Part shown: positions 43,831-53,600 of the stretch, piece by piece
Layout of the letters: each line of letters starts with the position of its first letter
Numbering within the stretch: position 1 is the first letter of the stretch
Assembly (NCBI GenBank): GCA_022820995.1
Contig: JAJEEM010000057.1
Coordinates: 106,875 to 170,874 of the forward strand
From: Gemmatimonadota bacterium
GTDB taxonomy: Bacteria; Gemmatimonadota; Gemmatimonadetes; Palauibacterales; Palauibacteraceae
DNA: 64,000 bases
Reading direction: 5' to 3'
Notes under the pieces: model-generated
Database searches by the model: none
Seen by the model: only the letters and a program-made list of their open reading frames with translations
What the model was told of the DNA's origin: nothing
Translations under genes and position numbers: made by a program

Positions 43831-44061
43831 TCAGCCGAGGTGTCGCGTACGCCCTTCCAGCGCCAGCTGGTAGTCGATACGCCGGCGGAGGTGCGTGTCG
43901 AAGCACCACTCGCACGTCGCGCGCCAGCGACCTCGGCCGGGGATGCGTTCATCTTCCGGAATCTCGGCGCCGTGGGGGCAGTCCGGCTCGTGGTGATGCA
44001 CGGGACTGAGCCGCGCGTGCCATGGCGGCATGCCGATGGCAGGCCTTTCGTGTGTCGTCAT
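43831..44061 (-). CDS. Small Cys/His-rich protein, possible zinc finger
   Basis: A 76-residue protein with the pattern HHHEPDCPHG and CEWCFDTHLRRR, giving a C-x2-C pair and several His that could hold zinc. The start at 44061 overlaps the stop of the upstream gene by 4 nt. Its high Arg/His/Pro content and two-gene arrangement recall accessory phage or plasmid genes. No family is recognised. Confidence 0.55.
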   Translation of the reverse strand: MTTHERPAIGMPPWHARLSPVHHHEPDCPHGAEIPEDERIPGRGRWRATCEWCFDTHLRRRIDYQLALEGRTRHLG

Positions 44062-44288
44062 CGCGTTCCCGGCAGCCTCACTTCCGGCCGCCGCGCATCC
44101 AGGTTGGCGATCTGCGCCTGAAGATCGGCCATGTCGTGGCGAACGTGGATCAGGGATTCGCGGGCCGCCACGATCTCGTTGCGATGCTGGATGATCCTGG
44201 CTTCGGGGTGAAGCCGCAGCTCGAGGAGCTTCTCGTTCACCATCTTGCCGATGGCCTTTGTGAGGACATCGGCGGTTCGTTCGTCCAT
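44058..44288 (-). CDS. Small coiled-coil protein
   Basis: A 76-residue protein starting MDERTADVLTKAIGKMVNEK. It is rich in charged residues and contains a heptad-like stretch (ESLIHVRHDMADLQAQIANL), so a coiled coil is likely. It is coupled by a 4-nt overlap to the Cys/His-rich protein. Function is unknown. Confidence 0.55.
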   Translation of the reverse strand: MDERTADVLTKAIGKMVNEKLLELRLHPEARIIQHRNEIVAARESLIHVRHDMADLQAQIANLDARRPEVRLPGTR

Positions 44289-44431
44289 CGGTCAACCCTC
44301 TCATCTGCAACCCGGTTCGCGAGTTCCGCCCCGGATCGCATCGTGTTCCAGCTTATGGAAACGTGCGGAGGGCGGCAAAGATACCAGCGTCGCCCCCAGG
44401 GTGGAGGCCGGGATCAACGGAGCATCAAAAG

Positions 44432-47359
44432 CTACGATCGGCCGGGCGCTCTCAACTGTTCCGCCGAAGGAAGACCGCGGGAGACCAGCACCTCGAGGTC
44501 GGCCGCGTCCGGGAAGAGGGACGCGACGGAGGCCGGATCCACCCCGGCTCCCGCGAGCGTACCGCGGCCGCCCTGGGCACCGTCGAGGCTCGCGGGGTCG
44601 CGCAGGATCCCGCGTACCCGGCCTGTCCGCAGGTCGCGGAGGATCGCCGCGGGCGGACCGCTCGCACCGCTCAGCGTCGCCATCCCTCCGGGCGCGGAGA
44701 GCACCACCGTTGCCAGTCGGTCGGCCCACGCCGGCGACACGGGCAGCGCGAAGGCGAACCCCGCCTCCCCGTCGCTGTCCCCGTCCGCGATCTCCTGCAT
44801 GTCGAAGTTCAGCGAGAACAGTGTCTCGCCGTCGGCGGCCGTTCCGGTGAGCGTGTACGGCCCCCCGGACCGGGGAAGCACCGGCGGCGCGTCGACGACG
44901 AAGGCCGGCTCCAGGTAGGGCACACCATCGGAGTCGGCGCCGCCCCACAGCAGGAGGGTCCGCGCGACGTGGGCCCGCGCGGCCGCAGCCTCGCCCTCCT
45001 CGCGAAGGCGGTGGTCCAACGCCTTGCTGAAGCTGAAATCGCCGATCCAGCGCGGTCGGCAATAGGACATCAGGTCGGGGTAATGGGGACCGACGAGTAC
45101 ACTGTCGGCGCCGTTGAAGCCCCACGCACCGATGGTTCCGCCGCTGTTCGGGTAGGCGGGATCCGGACCGCCGGCGCCCCCGCAGGGCGCATGCCGAAGG
45201 CTCATGTTGTGTCCGAGTTCGTGCGCCACCGTCGAGGAGTCGAGACTCGAGATGCTGATCCGGCCGCCGATGGTTCCCCGACCCCCGATGTTCAAGTCGT
45301 CCGTGAGATAGGGCGGCAGCCCGCCCATGTAGTAGCCGGTTCCGCCCTCTACCACCCGAATCGCGCCGATCTCCGTCATCAGCGCGGTGCTCGTCCGCGC
45401 CGTGGTGTAGATAGGCTCGCGCACGTCGACGGTGAATTCGGCGATGGGCAGCCACTGTCGCGCCGGCCCGAACAGAGGGTCGTCTTCCGTCAGGTCGCGG
45501 ACACGGCCCAGAAAGTCGTCGGACGGCTCGGAGGGGCGGACGACGGGCAGATAGGTCAGGTGCAGAGGAGGCATCGTTCGCGCGTCGATGGCTTTGCGGC
45601 CGGTCCCGGGGATCCGCCTCGCGATGCCGGGGCCGAGACCGAGCGTCTCGTCCGGGTCGACCTCGACCACGAGTTCCAGGCCGGGTTGAACGACTCCGGC
45701 GGGGATCGGGACGTTCGCCGAGGTGTCGAGTCTGCCCTCCTCCACCCGGTGCGGGACCGTCCCCGCCGGGACCGCGAGGTCGACGGTGTGCACCTCTTCG
45801 TCCCCCAGGTAGAATCGCGCGCGCACGGGCGGAAAGGCGATCGATTCCCCGGTTGGAGCCGTGAGGAACACGCGCAACAGGGCCGGCCGGTCCGCCACCA
45901 GGGGGACCGGGAACTCGAACGACTGCACCGCCTGCGTGAGATACACGGGCGCCACATCGTCCTCGCAACGGGGCACGCGCGGGGCTCGCAACGTCCCGAG
46001 CCAGGCCCGAAAGTCCGGATCCGCGGGAGCGCACAGCCCCGTGCCGCCGGCGTGGAGCGTCGTGAGGTGCGCGAGATCCTTGAGCCCCGCCGGGAGCAGG
46101 CCCGACAGGTACGGGTTCGCGTTCAGGTACAGTTCCGTCAGCGCAACGAGATCGGACAGTTCCGCCGGCACCGGGCCGGACAGCGCGTTGTGCGAGAGAA
46201 TGAGCTCGTTGAGCGACGTCAGTCTTCCCAGACCGGCGGGGATCGGGCCGGTCAGTTCGTTGTTCTCCAGCCTCAGTTCCCTGAGCGCCGCGAGGTCCCC
46301 GAGAGCCGGGGGAATCGAATCCGAGAGGCCGTTGTCCCAGAGTCCCAGGATCCGGAGTTCCGGGAGCCGGCCGATCTCCGGCGGGATCGGACCGGTCAGG
46401 TCGTTACGGTTCGCGTAGAATTCATGCAGCCTGGAGAGGTCGCCGATCTCCGGCGGGATGGAGCCCGTCAGGTCGTTGTGGCCCAGGTACAGGATGCGAA
46501 GCTCGGAGAGCTGGCCGAGTTCGGGCGGGATCGAACCCGCCAGGTCGTTGTTCCACAGCGACAGCGTATCGAGTTGCGAAAGGCGGCCCAGTTCCGGCGG
46601 GATCCGACCCCTTAAACCGTTGTGCTCGAGACTCAATCGCCTGAGCGCGGAGAGGTCCCCGAGTTCGGAGGGGATCCGGCCCGTGAGGCCGTTCGACCAC
46701 AACCCCAGGGTCCGGAGTTCCGAGAGCCTGCCGAGTTCCGAAGGAATCGAACCCGTCAGCGCGTTGCCGTGGAGGTACAACTCGGTCAGCCTCGAGAGGT
46801 GGCCGATCACGATCGTGATCGGGCCTTCGAGATCGTTCTCGCCGAGGTGCAGCTTCGTGACGCGGCCATCGGCGTCGACTTCGACCCCGTGCCAGTCCGC
46901 GAGCGGCGCGTCGCTGAGCCAGTTGCTCGCGTTCTCCCACGCCGTGCCGTTCATCTCCTCGTACACGGCCGTGAGGACGACCCGGTCCGTGGATGGGTTG
47001 TCGACGTGCACGGCCGCCGTCGCCGTGGCGGCGCCCGCCGTCGCCGTCACCGTCGTCTCCCCGCTCCCGACGGCCGTGATGAGCCCCTGCGCATCGACCG
47101 TCGCCGTGGAGGGATCACCCGACCGCCAGGTCACCTCGACCCCGGGCAACGGGCGGGCGTTCCCGTCGCGGACCGTCGCCGTGAGGTGGAAGCTGGCGCC
47201 CCGCCACAGAATCACGGTGGACGGTGCAATCGAGATCGACGCCGGTACGCCGGGCTGTTCCGTAGAACCGGGTGGAGGCTGCGTGGGACCGTCGTCCCCG
47301 CAGGCCACGAGAGCTAGGAGGAGGGCCGGGAGCGCGCGAAACCCGCGGACCTTCCGCAT
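44432..47359 (-). CDS. LRR (plant-type) - metzincin-like protease lipoprotein
   Basis: A 975-residue lipoprotein (LLLALVAC, Cys20). Domain order is BIG2-like (about 35-125, ending GETTVTATAGAATA), an LRR N-cap (ENASNWLSDAPLADWHGVEV), then about 12 plant-type leucine-rich repeats of 24 residues (consensus LxxLxLxxNxLxGxIPxELGxLS) from about 160 to 440. A linking domain follows, then a metzincin-like protease with HELGHNMSLRH (713-723) and a Met-turn LMSYC (763-767), and a C-terminal beta domain. All three zinc His and the catalytic Glu are present. The combination suggests a surface protease that uses LRRs to bind a target, perhaps of a eukaryotic host. Substrate is unknown. Confidence 0.88.
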   Translation of the reverse strand: MRKVRGFRALPALLLALVACGDDGPTQPPPGSTEQPGVPASISIAPSTVILWRGASFHLTATVRDGNARPLPGVEVTWRSGDPSTATVDAQGLITAVGSGETTVTATAGAATATAAVHVDNPSTDRVVLTAVYEEMNGTAWENASNWLSDAPLADWHGVEVDADGRVTKLHLGENDLEGPITIVIGHLSRLTELYLHGNALTGSIPSELGRLSELRTLGLWSNGLTGRIPSELGDLSALRRLSLEHNGLRGRIPPELGRLSQLDTLSLWNNDLAGSIPPELGQLSELRILYLGHNDLTGSIPPEIGDLSRLHEFYANRNDLTGPIPPEIGRLPELRILGLWDNGLSDSIPPALGDLAALRELRLENNELTGPIPAGLGRLTSLNELILSHNALSGPVPAELSDLVALTELYLNANPYLSGLLPAGLKDLAHLTTLHAGGTGLCAPADPDFRAWLGTLRAPRVPRCEDDVAPVYLTQAVQSFEFPVPLVADRPALLRVFLTAPTGESIAFPPVRARFYLGDEEVHTVDLAVPAGTVPHRVEEGRLDTSANVPIPAGVVQPGLELVVEVDPDETLGLGPGIARRIPGTGRKAIDARTMPPLHLTYLPVVRPSEPSDDFLGRVRDLTEDDPLFGPARQWLPIAEFTVDVREPIYTTARTSTALMTEIGAIRVVEGGTGYYMGGLPPYLTDDLNIGGRGTIGGRISISSLDSSTVAHELGHNMSLRHAPCGGAGGPDPAYPNSGGTIGAWGFNGADSVLVGPHYPDLMSYCRPRWIGDFSFSKALDHRLREEGEAAAARAHVARTLLLWGGADSDGVPYLEPAFVVDAPPVLPRSGGPYTLTGTAADGETLFSLNFDMQEIADGDSDGEAGFAFALPVSPAWADRLATVVLSAPGGMATLSGASGPPAAILRDLRTGRVRGILRDPASLDGAQGGRGTLAGAGVDPASVASLFPDAADLEVLVSRGLPSAEQLRAPGRS

Positions 47360-47362
47360 CGG

Positions 47363-48610
47363 CTACCGGCGGCCGGCGGGCACCAGTCTCACGATGCCGG
47401 TCGCGGGGCCGTCCACGTCCCGCGTCTCTCCGTCGATGGCGAGGTAGATGAACCCGTCCGGACCCTGCCGCACGTCCCGGATGCGGCCGATCCCCTGCAG
47501 CAGCGTCTCCTCGTGGATCACCTCCCGGCCCTCCATCCGCAGCCGGGCGAGGCGCCGCCCGCTCAGACCGCCGACGAGCATGTCGCCGCGCCACCCGGGA
47601 AACGCGTCGCCCGTGTAGAAGAGCATCCCGGAGACGCCGATGGAGGGGACCCAGATGTGCTCCGGCGGCTCCATCTCCTCCATCAGGGTCCCCGAGTGGA
47701 TCCGCGCGCCCGTCCTGTAGTTCACGCCGTACCCGACGACGGGCCAACCGTAGTTCAGCCCCGGCTCGATCAGGTTCAGTTCGTCCCCGCCCTGCGGGCC
47801 GTGCTCGTTCTGCCACAGGTCTCCGGTCTCGGGATGGACCGCCATCCCCTGCGCGTTCCGGTGGCCCCACGTCCAGATCTCGGAGTGGACACCGTCCGCG
47901 CCCACGAACGGGTTGTCCTCGGGCACGCGTCCGTCGTCGTGGATGCGGATCGTGCTGCCGTTGTGGTTGGACAGGCTCTGGGCGGGGTGCGCCTCCAGTT
48001 CGCCCGCCGGGGGCCATTGCCGATCGCCCAGCGTCATGAACAGGTAGCCATCGTGATCGAAGACGAGGCGGCCGCCCCACATCGAGCTGCGCTCCGTTCC
48101 GTTCCCAGGGGCGTCCGCGTGGAACAACTCCTCGACGTCGCTCAGGCGGTCGTTCTCGAAGCGGCCGCGGGCGATCGCGATCGTGCCCAGCGAATCGGGC
48201 CCCGGCTTCACGTAGCTCAGGTAGAGGAGCCGGTTCGTCGCGAAGTCCGGGTGCAGGATCGCGTCGCGGAGGCCCGCCTGCTCGAAGCCGGCCATGGAAC
48301 GGGCGCCGCGCCCGAGCGCCCGGATCGGCGGCAGACCCTCGACGGAGTCCGGGAGCAGGACGCCGTCGCGGATGATGCGGAGCCGGCCGGGACGTTCCGT
48401 CACAAGGAGGTCGCCCTCGGGCGTGAAGGCCATCGAGAACGGGCGCACGAGGTCGTCGGCCACCTCTTCGACCCGGAAGTCGTGCACCGCGGTCCGGACG
48501 ATGCCGTCGTCTTCGCCTGACAGGTCTCCACCGTCGGGAGCGCACGCGGCGGCGGCCAAGGCGAGGATCGGGAGCGATGCGACGAGGAAGCGGGAGCTGG
48601 GATGGCTCAT
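47363..48610 (-). CDS. PQQ-type sugar dehydrogenase (soluble GDH/YliI-like) lipoprotein
   Basis: A 415-residue beta-propeller of the aldose sugar dehydrogenase family (Asd/YliI type). It has LVRPFSMAFTPEGDLLVTERPGRL, GLRDAILHPDFATNRLLYLSY, MTLGDRQWPP, NHNGSTIRIHDDGRVP, IWTWGHRNAQGMAVHP and WQNEHGPQGGDELNL, including the GHRNxQG motif that binds PQQ in this family. The signal (ILALAAAACAP) gives a lipoprotein. The start at 48610 gives a normal n-region; an ATG at 48643 with AGAGG 4 nt upstream is possible. PQQ synthesis genes are not in view. Confidence 0.85.
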   Translation of the reverse strand: MSHPSSRFLVASLPILALAAAACAPDGGDLSGEDDGIVRTAVHDFRVEEVADDLVRPFSMAFTPEGDLLVTERPGRLRIIRDGVLLPDSVEGLPPIRALGRGARSMAGFEQAGLRDAILHPDFATNRLLYLSYVKPGPDSLGTIAIARGRFENDRLSDVEELFHADAPGNGTERSSMWGGRLVFDHDGYLFMTLGDRQWPPAGELEAHPAQSLSNHNGSTIRIHDDGRVPEDNPFVGADGVHSEIWTWGHRNAQGMAVHPETGDLWQNEHGPQGGDELNLIEPGLNYGWPVVGYGVNYRTGARIHSGTLMEEMEPPEHIWVPSIGVSGMLFYTGDAFPGWRGDMLVGGLSGRRLARLRMEGREVIHEETLLQGIGRIRDVRQGPDGFIYLAIDGETRDVDGPATGIVRLVPAGRR

Positions 48611-48692
48611 GTGGGGATCGTTCGTCCGTGTCAGAGGAGTCATGCGGCCTCTATACTTATGGCGTCCCACGGGTGCCTGACAGGAGGTAGAC

Positions 48693-49979
48693 ATGCTTCG
48701 GACCGACAGCGTCACATCGACCCCGGCCGCCATTCCCGCCCTCGCGATCGCGGCCGTCCTCGCAGCCGGCTGCGCGACCGATGGGGGTGGAGACGCGACC
48801 GACGCGGTCGCCTACGAGGGGGCGCGCGTGATCGCCGGTGATGGTTCGGTCATCGAGTCCGGCGTATTCGTGGTGGAAGCCGGGCGGTTTGCCGCGGTCG
48901 GGGCGAGCGGCGAGGTCGAGGTGCCCGACGGCGCGGAGCGCGTGGACCTCTCCGGCAGGACGGTCATGCCCGCGCTCGTGAACGCGCACCTCCATCTCTC
49001 CTCCGAACGCGACGAACGGATCGAGCAGCTTCAGCACATGGCCTACTACGGGGCGGCGGCCGTCGTGAGCCTCGGCACCGAGACCGGCGGCATCGGGATC
49101 GAGATGCGCGACGAAGTCATCCCGGACGCGGCCCGCGCGAAGACGGCCGACCGCGGGATCACGATGCCGGAGCCCGGCCGCTCCGAAGCCCCCTACTGGG
49201 TCGAGACGGAGGAAGAGGCGCTGGCCGCGGTGCGGGAACTGGCGGAGCGGCAGGCCGACATCGTCAAGATCTGGGTCGACGACCGCGGAGGGCGGTACGA
49301 GCAGCTGCCCCCGGAACTCTACGGCCCGATCATCGATGAGGCGCACCGGCACGGCCTCATGGTGACGGCGCACGTCTTCTACCTGGAAGACGCCAAGGAG
49401 CTCCTGCGCGCGGGCGTCGATGTGTTCGCGCACGGCGTGCGGGACCTCGACGCGGACGACGAACTCATGGCACTCTGGGCCGAGCGCCCGGAGGTCGTAC
49501 TCGTCCCCAACCTTCCCGGGCCGGGGGTGGCGCTCGACCTGAGCTGGCTGAGCGGCACCGTGCCCGCGGACCAACTCGCCGAGATGCAGGCGGCGTCCGT
49601 GGACAATCCAGCCGCGCAGGAGTCGTTCGGCATCCAGGCGCGGAACCTCGCCCGCTTCGCCGAGGCCGGCATCCGGATCTCCTTCGGCACCGACGGCAAC
49701 GCGGCCTGGGCCGTGCACCAGGAGATGGAGGACATGGTCCGCTCCGGCATGACCCCCGGCGACGTCATCGTCGCGGCGACGAAGACCTCCGCCGAACTGA
49801 TGAACTGGGACGACCTCGGGGAGATCGCGGCCGGGAAGAGCGCCGACTTCATCGTGCTGGAGGCGAACCCGCTCGACGACATCACGAACACGCGGCGGAT
49901 CGACGCCGTCTACCTGCGGGGGGCCATGGTCGACCGGGATGGGATCAGCGCCCGCCTGCTCGCGGCCGGGACCGGATGA
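48693..49979 (+). CDS. Exported amidohydrolase lipoprotein (imidazolonepropionase/prolidase-like)
   Basis: A 428-residue amidohydrolase-superfamily lipoprotein (AAVLAAGC). The motifs are VMPALVNAHLHL (HxH), QADIVKIWVDD (Lys), LMVTAHVFY (His), DVFAHGVRD (His) and ISFGTDGNAAWAVHQEM (Asp), enough for a mono- or binuclear metal centre. The start at 48693 follows GGAGG. Divergent from the sugar dehydrogenase, the region 48644-48692 has TATACT at 48652-48657 as a possible -10 box. The substrate is unknown. Related proteins act on dipeptides or Xaa-Pro. It overlaps the acetyltransferase gene. Confidence 0.85.
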   Translation: MLRTDSVTSTPAAIPALAIAAVLAAGCATDGGGDATDAVAYEGARVIAGDGSVIESGVFVVEAGRFAAVGASGEVEVPDGAERVDLSGRTVMPALVNAHLHLSSERDERIEQLQHMAYYGAAAVVSLGTETGGIGIEMRDEVIPDAARAKTADRGITMPEPGRSEAPYWVETEEEALAAVRELAERQADIVKIWVDDRGGRYEQLPPELYGPIIDEAHRHGLMVTAHVFYLEDAKELLRAGVDVFAHGVRDLDADDELMALWAERPEVVLVPNLPGPGVALDLSWLSGTVPADQLAEMQAASVDNPAAQESFGIQARNLARFAEAGIRISFGTDGNAAWAVHQEMEDMVRSGMTPGDVIVAATKTSAELMNWDDLGEIAAGKSADFIVLEANPLDDITNTRRIDAVYLRGAMVDRDGISARLLAAGTG

Positions 49980-50569
49980 TCGAACTTCGGCCCGTGACCC
50001 TCGAGGGGCACGGCGTCCGTCTCGAACCCATGGGCCCGGAGCACGCCGACGCGCTCGCCGAGGCCGCGGCGGACGGGGAGTTGTGGAACCTCTTCTTCAC
50101 CTTCGTCCCGGCCCCGGACGAGGTGACGGACTACATCGAGACCGCGATCGAGGGCCAGGCCGCCGGCCACATGCTGCCGTGGGTCGTCCGGCTCTCGGAC
50201 ACCGGCGCCGTGATCGGATCCACCCGCTACCACGACATCCTGCCGCACGTGGACCGGGTGGAGATCGGCTACACATGGTACGGCGCGAGCCACCAGCGCA
50301 CCCACGTGAACACCGCGTGCAAGATCCTCCTCATGACCCACGCCTTCGAGACGGTGGGGTGCGGCGTCGTGGGGCTCCGAACGGACGGCATGAACCTGCG
50401 CTCCCAGCGGGCGATCGAGGCGCTCGGCGCGAAGAAGGACGGCGTTCTGCGCAACCACTCGCTGCGCCGCGATGGGAGCGTGCGCGACGACGTGATGTAC
50501 TCCGTCCTCCTCCACGAATGGCCCGCCATCAAGCGGCACCTGGAGACCCGCCTCTGGCGCCACCGCTGA
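49976..50569 (+). CDS. GNAT acetyltransferase (RimJ/RimL type)
   Basis: A 197-residue N-acetyltransferase. It starts with IELRPVTLEGHGVRLEPM, has VIGSTRYHDI, the acceptor-side VEIGYTWYG, and the CoA-binding region with CGVVGLRTDGMNLRSQRAI (the N-x-x-S/R-A pattern of RimJ/L-type). ATG at 49976 overlaps the amidohydrolase stop. Because the partner is exported and this enzyme has no signal, the overlap probably reflects packing, not shared substrate. Confidence 0.9.
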   Translation: MIELRPVTLEGHGVRLEPMGPEHADALAEAAADGELWNLFFTFVPAPDEVTDYIETAIEGQAAGHMLPWVVRLSDTGAVIGSTRYHDILPHVDRVEIGYTWYGASHQRTHVNTACKILLMTHAFETVGCGVVGLRTDGMNLRSQRAIEALGAKKDGVLRNHSLRRDGSVRDDVMYSVLLHEWPAIKRHLETRLWRHR

Positions 50570-50616
50570 CCGGGGCGCCGGAAGCGGGCGTGCCGCGGGA
50601 TGCTACGTGTACTGCG

Positions 50617-51237
50617 TTACATGCCGAGGGAGATGTCGACCTGCGTGTTCTCCCATGAGAAGCGGAGCGCGCCGTCCACCTGCTCGAAGGTCATCATCTC
50701 CACCATGTCGGCGGTGGCCGAGGGCGTCGCCATGAAGCTGCCCACCTCGGTGCTCTGGACGGCGGCGTCGATCGGGATCCCCCAGCGGTCGTATTCCGAG
50801 TTCACGTGGAACGTCCATTCCGTCTCGCCGGGCGTCGCGTACAGCGAATAACTCCCCGCCTCGAGCGCGACACCGCCGACCGTGGCGGCGGCCGAGAGGT
50901 GGAGCGCGGTCGCCTCGTTCGCCCCCAGGCGCCAGACCTCCCCGTAGGGGACCAGTTCGCCCATGACGACGCGCTCGCGGGCCGAAGGCGCGCCGTAACA
51001 GAGCAGGCCCTCGCCCCCGTCGTACGAGAAACTCAGCTCCTGGAGCGGGCTCTGCCTGCCCTCCGGATCGCCCATCACGACGCAGGCCAGCCCCGCGTCC
51101 GCCATTTCCATTTCGTCCATGGCTTCGGCCGTCTCCGCCATCTCGGTCTCCGCCATCTCCGCCTCGCCGGCCTCGGACCCTCCGCCGCATCCCGCGACGA
51201 GAAGAACGGCCAGATACCACGCGCTGTGTCGCTTCAT
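50617..51237 (-). CDS. DUF2911 lipoprotein
   Basis: A 206-residue lipoprotein (AVLLVAGC) with a low-complexity Glu/Met/Ala linker (repeats of AEMAETE) and a DUF2911 beta domain (SFSYDGGEGLLCYGAPSARE, VPYGEVWRLGANEATALHL, LEAGSYSLYATPGETEWTFH). GGAGG lies about 7 nt before the ATG at 51237. Function is unknown. It precedes, on the same strand, no coupled partner; the plug-domain paralogs lie just upstream. Confidence 0.85.
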   Translation of the reverse strand: MKRHSAWYLAVLLVAGCGGGSEAGEAEMAETEMAETAEAMDEMEMADAGLACVVMGDPEGRQSPLQELSFSYDGGEGLLCYGAPSARERVVMGELVPYGEVWRLGANEATALHLSAAATVGGVALEAGSYSLYATPGETEWTFHVNSEYDRWGIPIDAAVQSTEVGSFMATPSATADMVEMMTFEQVDGALRFSWENTQVDISLGM

Positions 51238-51269
51238 CCTGTCACCTCCGTTGTTTCCCTTTTCGGACG

Positions 51270-52352
51270 TCATTTCGTCCAGACCGCGACGAGGCCGCAC
51301 CGGGAAGGCGGAAACTCCGCCGGGCCCGACGCCAGCCCCCTGTATATCTCGATGCCTGCGATCTCGCTCGGCCTCACCACGTCGTCCAGCGGGATCCCCC
51401 TCGTCGGCAGACCGTCGACATAGAAGCTCAGCGTACAGGCGCCCGTCACCCCCGACGACTGCCTCGTGTTCACGAGCCTGCAGTCGGTACGCCGAGCGTT
51501 GCACTGAAGCCGGATTCCCGACTCGTCCGCGATCATGTGCGAGATCTCCACGGGCCGGCGGCGATCGACGTCTTCCGCCGTGTAGAAGGTACCCGTACCG
51601 GCGAGTTCGCCCCAATGCCTGCGGTCGTAGAAACCCTTGATCTCCAGCCGGCGCACCCTCATCACCGTCGCCACGATCGGGTCCATCTCCACCGGATCGG
51701 GGACCATGCCGATCTCCACTTCCGTGGTGAGGCCGGCGGAGACCTCGACCACGTAGGAAAGCGGCGCGTACCCGAGGTGCCGCACCTCCAGCCGCTGGCT
51801 GCCGGTCGGAACGCCGCTCAGCACGAAGTCCCCCTGGCGGTTGGTCTCGGTCGACCTCAGGCGAGTCGAAACGGCCACGGCGGCCGAGACGACGGGATCA
51901 TCCGTCATGGCGTCGCGCACCCGGCCGATCAGGCGACCGGTGCTTCGCCGTTCCCGTCGCAGCGTGAGGGTGACGTCGTGGAGCGTCCCGCCGCCGAGGG
52001 CCACGACGGCCTCCTCGCTGGAACGGTCTGCGAACTCGGCCCACAGTGTGGCCTGCGTTGCGTTCCGCGGCGCGCAGACGAAGAGGGTCCCGACGGCGCC
52101 GACATCCTCACGCACCGGCCTCCACGCGCGCCCGGGGTCGGTCCACCGGACGATCACGGTCGCGTTCCGGGCCCGCGTCATCTCGGCTTCGTTCAGGACG
52201 ACGACCCGGAGAGCCGTCCGGTCGCCGCAGTCGGGTTCCTGCGCGGCAAGGTCCCCACCCGAGGCGCCCAGTCCGAGCACCGCCGCGAGGCTCCAGGCCA
52301 GTCCCGGCGCTACCGATCCGTCATCCGGCTTCGAGAATCTCCCACTCGGCAT
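51270..52352 (-). CDS. Carboxypeptidase-regulatory/TonB-plug protein without barrel, copy A
   Basis: A 360-residue exported protein. After a signal ending GGDLAAQ there are two beta domains (CGDRTALRVVVLNEAEMT and a CarboxypepD_reg-like STGRLIGRVRDAMTDDP, TNRQGDFVLSGVPTGSQRL). A C-terminal TonB-receptor plug-like part follows (ISHMIADESGIRL, LSFYVDGLPTRGIPLDDVV, EIAGIEIYRGLASGPAEF). The barrel that should follow a plug is absent, and the gene ends at VAVWTK as in its two neighbours. The start is taken as ATG at 52352. It is probably a periplasmic or surface protein that assembles with true receptors. Confidence 0.8.
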   Translation of the reverse strand: MPSGRFSKPDDGSVAPGLAWSLAAVLGLGASGGDLAAQEPDCGDRTALRVVVLNEAEMTRARNATVIVRWTDPGRAWRPVREDVGAVGTLFVCAPRNATQATLWAEFADRSSEEAVVALGGGTLHDVTLTLRRERRSTGRLIGRVRDAMTDDPVVSAAVAVSTRLRSTETNRQGDFVLSGVPTGSQRLEVRHLGYAPLSYVVEVSAGLTTEVEIGMVPDPVEMDPIVATVMRVRRLEIKGFYDRRHWGELAGTGTFYTAEDVDRRRPVEISHMIADESGIRLQCNARRTDCRLVNTRQSSGVTGACTLSFYVDGLPTRGIPLDDVVRPSEIAGIEIYRGLASGPAEFPPSRCGLVAVWTK

Positions 52353-52441
52353 CCCGAAGACTGGGCCTCCGGGCACCCGGCATCAAGCGAGGAGGAGGAG
52401 GACGCGGCGATGGCCGCCGCGGCAATCAGGCGTCGGTGCTC

Positions 52442-53513
52442 CTACTTGGTCCAGACCGCGACGGCGCCGCACCGTGAACGCGCCCCGCCGAACTCCGCCG
52501 GCAGCGACGCCGCTCCCCTGTAGATTTCGACACCCGCGATCTCAAGGGGTTTCACGAAGTCGTCCAGGTCACGGCCCACCGATATGCCGTCGAGATAGAC
52601 GCTCAGCCCGCAGGGACGTCCCCCGAACCCCAACGACGCCCGCGTGCTCACCAGCCTGCACCGACGACCGGAGCAGCTGAGTCGGACCCCCGGTTCTTCA
52701 GCGATCATATGCGAGATGCGGAGCGGCTGGCGGCGCTCGATGTCGTCCGCCGTGTAATACGTGGCGCCGCCAATGCGTTCGCCCCAGAACTTGCGCTCGT
52801 AGAAGCCTTTGACCTCCAAGGCGGCTCGACCGCGTCGCCATCGCCACCAGGGGCTCCATCTCCAGCGGCTCGGGAACCAGGCCAAGTTCAAGGTCCGTGG
52901 TGACGCCTTTAGATACCACGACCGGGTGTACGAGCGGCGCGTAGCCAAGGCTCCGCAGGGAGAGTTCGTGGACCCCGACCGGCACGCCGCTGAGGATGAA
53001 CTGGCCGCTCCGGTTGGTCTCGGCCACCATGCGCCCCCCGAGCGACACCGCGACCGCCGCCACCGGACGCTCCGTCCGCGCGTCCTGCACGAGTCCGATC
53101 ATGCGCCCGGTCGCTGACGACTCCAGGAGCAGCCGCAGTTCCACGTCCCGCGACATGCCGGGCTCAAGCTCGACCAACCGCTGCCTGCTCGAGACGTCGC
53201 CCAACTCCGCCCACAGCGTGGCGCGGCGGGCGTCGCCGGGAGCGCAGAACTGCAAACGGCCCTGGAGATCGACCTCCCGCCGCACCGGCCTCCGGTCGGC
53301 GTCCGTGTCCGTCCAGCGCAGCACCACCGTCGCGCCGGGAATGGGTGTCATCCCGGACTCGTCCAGCACCGTCACAAGCATGACGGCCCGTTCGCCGCAA
53401 TCCGACTCCTGGGCCGCGAGTCTCGGAGCACTCGTTGAAAGCGCGAGAACCGCGGCGGCCGCCGGGACGAGGGGCCGGACTCGAGTCTGCACTCCACGCT
53501 CCGCTGATCTCAT
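52442..53513 (-). pseudogene. Carboxypeptidase-regulatory/TonB-plug protein, copy B, frameshifted
   Basis: It has the same architecture as copies A and C, but the frame breaks at CTTGGAGGTC (reverse strand), about 52817-52818. There one extra G turns the conserved RLEVKGFYERK into RLGGQRLLRAQ. Deleting it restores the reading frame through ISHMIAEEPGVRL and EIAGVEIYRGAASLPAEFGG to VAVWTK. The upstream half (from ATG 53513, GAGGG before it) still encodes a good signal peptide and first two domains. It may be a true pseudogene or a sequencing error in a G run. Confidence 0.7.
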
Positions 53514-53600
53514 GCCACCCTCGGGAGAGAAAGGTCCGATTGATGGCAAGACGACCGGCGGGGCGAAGGAGTCACGCCCGACGTGCCCGTCCTACTTTTC

